Origin: an uncultured Acidimicrobiaceae bacterium
GTDB lineage: Bacteria; Actinomycetota; Acidimicrobiia; Acidimicrobiales; MedAcidi-G1
NCBI GenBank assembly: GCA_913054115.1
Contig: CAJXIS010000137.1
Span: 1 to 6,259, forward strand
Length of the DNA: 6,259 nt
Direction of reading: 5' to 3'
Shown: one piece after another, positions 5,657 to 6,259 of the stretch
Numbering within the stretch: the stretch's first letter is position 1
How the letters are laid out: every line of letters begins with the position of its first letter
Program-made: the position numbers and the translations under genes
The notes under the pieces: model-generated
What the model was told of the DNA's origin: nothing
Seen by the model: only the letters and a program-made list of their open reading frames with translations
Database searches by the model: none

Positions 5657-6259
5657 CACAGGCCCGCCGTGAACTCCCGGATCGCCGTGGCGCACTCGGT
5701 GGCGGCCTTGAGGTGGACCATGTGCCCCTGGTCGGGGACGACCACGGTCGCCCGGACGTCGAGGTCGCGCTCGAACAGGCCCGCCGAGGCGGCGAAGCGC
5801 TTGTCCCGCTCGCCCAGCAGCACCAGCACCGGGCAGGTGATCTCGGTGAGGTGGTCGATCACGTGCGAGTCGACGTGGAGCGAGATCTCCTCGACGCCGG
5901 GCGGCAGGTCCATCTTCGCTGCGGCGGCCGACACCGATGCGTTCCACTCGTCGCGGGCCTCGGCCCTGCGGAAGCCGGGGCCGGTGGCGATCAGCACCAG
6001 GGCGGCCACGTCGTCGGGGTGGTCGAGCGTGTGGGCCAACGAGAGGTAGCCGCCGAGGCTGTGCCCGACCAGCACGACCGGCCGGCCGGCCTCGTCGACG
6101 ACGGCGGCCAGGTCATCGAGGGCGTGCCGCCTCGAGTATTCGCCGGGCGGCGGGGTGCCGCTTTCGCCGTGGCCCCGCAGGTCCCAGGTGGTGACGGCGT
6201 GGTCGGTGGCGAGGTCGTCGGCCAGGGCCGACCAGATCGAGCGCTCGTTGGCCCAACCG
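5656..6259 (-). CDS. Alpha/beta-fold hydrolase, N-terminus cut by window edge
   Basis: The last 200 residues of an alpha/beta hydrolase are visible. The reading frame is open to the right edge, so the true start lies outside; an internal GTG at 6075 would cut off essential strands. Visible family features are WDLRGHGESG near the start of the fragment, the nucleophile elbow GHSLGG (Ser at fragment residue 67, codon 6058-6060), LLGERDKRF carrying the likely acid (Asp), and DQGHMVHLKA carrying the catalytic His. The full Ser-Asp-His triad is thus plausible. The oxyanion HG region should lie just beyond the edge. There is no signal peptide information. The substrate cannot be told; esterase, lactonase and C-C hydrolase relatives share these motifs. 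Its stop overlaps the FGE start by one base, so the two are probably co-translated. Confidence 0.9.
   Translation of the reverse strand, partial: GWANERSIWSALADDLATDHAVTTWDLRGHGESGTPPPGEYSRRHALDDLAAVVDEAGRPVVLVGHSLGGYLSLAHTLDHPDDVAALVLIATGPGFRRAEARDEWNASVSAAAAKMDLPPGVEEISLHVDSHVIDHLTEITCPVLVLLGERDKRFAASAGLFERDLDVRATVVVPDQGHMVHLKAATECATAIREFTAGL

Noticed and set aside
5657..5947. N-terminal extension of FGE into the hydrolase gene
   Set aside because: It is an out-of-frame reading of the hydrolase. FGE motifs begin 9 residues after the ATG at 5656.
5075..6049. Plus-strand ORF of 324 codons
   Set aside because: It lies antisense to FGE and the alpha/beta hydrolase and has no family motif.

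Overview
The window is a gene-dense, GC-rich stretch (about 70% GC by eye). Codons mostly end in G or C, and three starts lack a Shine-Dalgarno sequence but have a TANNNT hexamer 7-8 nt upstream. This points to a high-GC actinobacterium. An Acidimicrobiia-like lineage is a guess from gene style, not a demonstrated assignment. Seven protein genes were found, two of them cut by the window edges. No RNA gene, CRISPR array or insertion sequence was seen. No gap between genes exceeds 100 bases.

Left part (1-2969), iron handling. Two minus-strand genes encode parts of a ferric-iron ABC importer: the ATPase (fbpC-like, 1038-2090), then the lipoprotein iron-binding protein (fbpA-like, 1-968, C-terminus off the left edge). 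The 69-base gap between them holds a good match to the DtxR/IdeR iron box (14 of 19 bases), overlapping a putative -10 element. The binding protein therefore probably has its own iron-repressed promoter. A related sequence lies at the ATPase start. The permease is not in the window. Divergent from the ATPase, across 96 bases, is fetB (2187-2969, plus strand), a membrane protein of the FetB/YbbM iron-export family without its usual ATPase partner FetA beside it.

Right part (2954-6259), a minus-strand gene run. In order of transcription it holds an alpha/beta hydrolase (cut by the right edge), a formylglycine-generating enzyme (FGE) with both active-site cysteines, a DusB-type tRNA-dihydrouridine synthase, and a Maf nucleotide pyrophosphatase. 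The hydrolase/FGE and dus/maf junctions overlap by 1 and 8 bases, suggesting translational coupling. Dus may also have its own leaderless promoter in the 23-base gap before it. The 3' end of maf overlaps the 3' end of fetB by 16 bases.

The most notable points are a 30-bp in-frame tandem repeat inside the FGE gene that appears to insert about 20 residues, the import/export iron gene pair sharing one short divergent region, and a repeated operator-like sequence at both iron-import promoters. I saw no clear evidence of a wholly new system.
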